A stretch of 64,000 bases of DNA from Neckera pumila. Its lineage: Eukaryota > Streptophyta > Bryopsida > Hypnales > Neckeraceae. The translations under genes and the position numbers were made by a program. The notes below the pieces were generated by a model. The model was not told where the DNA came from and ran no database searches. It saw nothing but the letters and a program-made list of their open reading frames with translations. The stretch is from assembly GCA_963969595.1 (NCBI GenBank), contig OZ018409.1, positions 45,273,282 to 45,337,281 on the forward strand, given 5' to 3'. Numbering within the stretch: position 1 is the stretch's first letter; each line of letters opens with the position of its first letter. Below, piece by piece: positions 61,431 through 64,000 of the stretch.

Positions 61431-63640
61431 CGGTACCCACTTGTACAGTTGTTTTTAGCCCCTACTGAACTGGCATCTGTTATTGTCAACTTCCAACACC
61501 AGAGATTTTTCCAAAACTAATAAACTTTAAGTCTATTGTAAAGTAAGTGGGACTCACAAGCCGCCTCAGAAGACTCCTTAAGCACCCCGATTGTGGAACT
61601 AACTTACTGTTCTGTCGCCATTGTACCCAACTGTATTACTGTACTGTAGCTAATCCATCCTAGGTTAAATGCAGCGGATATACAGGTATGCTGCAGTACT
61701 ATAGGGGTCCAAGTAAATGAAGTAACAGAGATCTGTGGCATTTATGGCAGCACCTGGACACACAATGTTATCCGAGTATCCGTCGGTCTCCCGTGAATTA
61801 ATGCACCACAGATTCACCACAGAAGCACATAGGACGGCCGGCAACGTCCTGTACAGTAGTCAGAATGGAAGGTTTACACTGGCAGAGTGATTTGGTACCG
61901 ACGTTTCGGACTTTCCGATGACCCCCGCATATCGCTCCCTCTGTCTCTTGTAATGGACGCTTCTCCGAAAGCCTGGGCGCCAGTAACAAGTACCTTTAGA
62001 TCACTCTCACTACAGTACTGCAGTGTGCCCTGTGTCGTTGCCACAATCAGAATACCGGTAGAAATAAAAGCAATTTTCTGATTTTTTAGATTCATAAAAA
62101 ATTTGAATTTCAATATCTCTTTTGCCGTGAGTCCCGAATGCCACGAAACAAAGTCTGTGCACAGCGCTTTCCGATGGTACCAAGCAGGACACACTGTCCG
62201 GGAGATCTCAACGTAACAAACAAAACCAACAAACAGCCTGTCTTAAGGTACTGATTTTCTATTCGTATCTGTCCTTGGCACAGTGAAGTGAGTGAACTAC
62301 ATCAACATGTATCTGAACAAGGTGGGATGCACACTTCTGCTTTATTATCTTGAGTTCGTTCGATAGTACGAAGGTAAATTCCCGTAACCTGCGTGGTAAC
62401 TGAACTAGTGCAATCCGAATTACGTTTGCAATCGATTACGGTACACAATTTTCGCAGCTCTATATGTAATTCGGAACAAGATAGAACAGTTGCAAGGTTC
62501 ACTCTGCAGAACTAGAACAAACGTTATGAAACCCTCATTTTTGTGAATACATGTACAGTTACATGATCGGGCAACCTGGATGCACGGTTCGTAATGAGCT
62601 TACTGGGTTCGATTATGCAGCATGCGTCATAAAATCTCGATTTTCACAATTTGATTACACACATTTCAAAACTCTGGGTAGTGCATAATTGAGACGAGCG
62701 ACAGTCTGTAGTTATGAGGTTTGATCTCGATCAGAAGCAGAGCCTGCATTTTGAAACCCTAATTAGTAAAATTCTAGAACCTCATTCTTACATCTAGGGC
62801 TGCTTCCGGCATCAGAATCGCAGCACGTACTACATTTTTAATTCCAAAAAAAATTAACGAACAATAGAAGGTTAATCACCGAGCTCTAAAGGTTCATTGC
62901 TGGCGCATTAGCAAGGCTAAATTTCACCAATTTGCCGCTTCCGTCCTGGTCTTGACCTAGCCCTTGCGCTGATGAGAAGCTCCTGCAGATGAACTCCCAT
63001 TTGAACCGAATCTTCAGCAACTCGTGGATGAAAGATGGTAGAGAGCCGGCCTTTTGGATTTCTGAATTCAAATTTAAGCCTTAATTTGGAAATTGAAGAA
63101 TTTCTGGTAATTATGATTCTCATCAGATAAGGAAGGATCACTCAAAAGCAAGTGGGTTCCTAAAAGTGTGTGCCCTAATAAATCTACACCAAATAGTCAA
63201 ATTAGGTTGCCTTAATAATTAGGTTGTCTTACCCCAAGAAAGTTACTCCGTACTTTACAAGCCACCAAAGTCAACAAATATTTCAATATTTGTACAAATA
63301 TTTCCAATTGTACACATGGAGGTTCATGAGTAGCTAATGCAAAAAAGTAGACAAAGCATTCTTGTACTATAACAAAATATATTTTTATAGTGTCAAGTGT
63401 TGAGAAATAAATAAAGGGCAATCTAATATCACTATAACAAATATAATATAGTTATAGTTATAGTTATATATCACTATAACTGGAAGACATTGAAATTAGG
63501 ATACGAATTTTGAAAATTTCACTCATTCAATTTTGACTTCTTATAACTTTTGCATGTGATTAGTAGTAGAAAATATGCTTGAATAGATCAAGATTCAAGA
63601 TCCGCAATTGCTCTAATTTATCCAAGTGTGATTAGGTCAA
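61431..63640. other. Intergenic DNA, no gene seen
   Basis: Composition is more balanced than in the first 18 kb. No frame above about 110 codons and no domain recognised. A CACTATAAC-flanked TATAGT microsatellite lies at about 63,430-63,480. Confidence 0.5.
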
Positions 63641-63649
63641 GTGAGGATC

Positions 63650-64000
63650 TTAACCCCTAAAGGCTTTTTATTATGTTTTCACCAAAAACCCTCCAAAACT
63701 GCCATTTCTAATACTAGTGCCAAATTTTAGAAAAAAGCCTTTTGGGACACTTATAACCATAGGATCTTGTAGTAAACTTGTTTAAGAAGATGTGGAAAAA
63801 AATTCAGAATTTTCCACCATGTGGATTGCAAGATAATAGTGTTTGAATTGACAAAAATCCTTTTTTTGTGCCTGCAAAAAAATGGGCAACTGCCCTTCAC
63901 AAGGTCACATTTGTATGAAAAAATGTCCAAAATGGTGGTTACTCTTTGGATTTATTCTTAAAGGCAAGTTGGCTACATGCTTGAAAATTTTCAGATCATT
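63650..64000. mobile_element. TTAA-flanked CCCCTAAAGG element (copy C), cut by window end
   Basis: Begins TTAA (63,650-63,653) then CCCCTAAAGG and follows copy A (6,100 onward) in the same orientation to the end of the window. Shared landmarks include ATGTTTTCACCAAAAA, CTCCAAAACTGCCATTTCTA, CTTGTAGTAAACTTGTTT and GGCTACAT-CTTGAAAATTTT. It probably extends about 570 bp beyond the window. Confidence 0.75.

Overview
This is a eukaryotic window, most likely from a land plant. The evidence is AT-rich intergenic DNA, GT/AG introns, two CACTA-type DNA transposons with 3-bp target duplications, and telo-box motifs (AAACCCTAA) in a leader-like region. I cannot name the species. A bryophyte or other seedless plant is only a guess.

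Layout. Positions 1-18,000 are AT-rich and hold transposon remnants rather than recognisable genes: a 3.3-kb non-autonomous CACTA element (2,436-5,757) with a second transposon nested inside it; a second, shorter CACTA relative (15,593-16,762); members of a family with TTAA-flanked CCCCTAA termini (3,261-4,090, 6,100-7,029 and 63,650 to the window end); a foldback structure built from ~178-bp tandem units (10,110-11,520); and a TIR-bounded element (14,111-14,753).

Positions 18,086-57,602 (minus strand) are one gene. Two short 5' exons join, with matching splice phase, to a terminal exon of about 37.6 kb. The predicted protein is about 12,881 residues. Roughly 12,190 of these are ~142 tandem copies of an 86-residue (258-bp) Pro/Glu/Ala/Val unit that is strongly acidic and has no aromatic residue or cysteine in its common form. 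The repeat array is GC- and CpG-rich against AT-rich surroundings. Its period never slips by one base over 140 consecutive units, and it carries higher-order duplications of 2, 5, 6, 13/19 and 27 units. I recognise no domain in the unique N-terminal (~406 aa) or C-terminal (~282 aa) parts. The function is unknown, and an extended, disordered polyanion is an inference.

Positions 57,603-64,000 hold the upstream flank of the giant gene, a perfect 14-bp hairpin, a triplicated leader-like segment with two telo-boxes in front of a small plus-strand ORF (60,026-60,241), several micro- and minisatellites, and the left part of another TTAA/CCCCTAA element cut by the window end. The main candidate for an undescribed system is the giant repeat gene, together with the process that expands and homogenises it.
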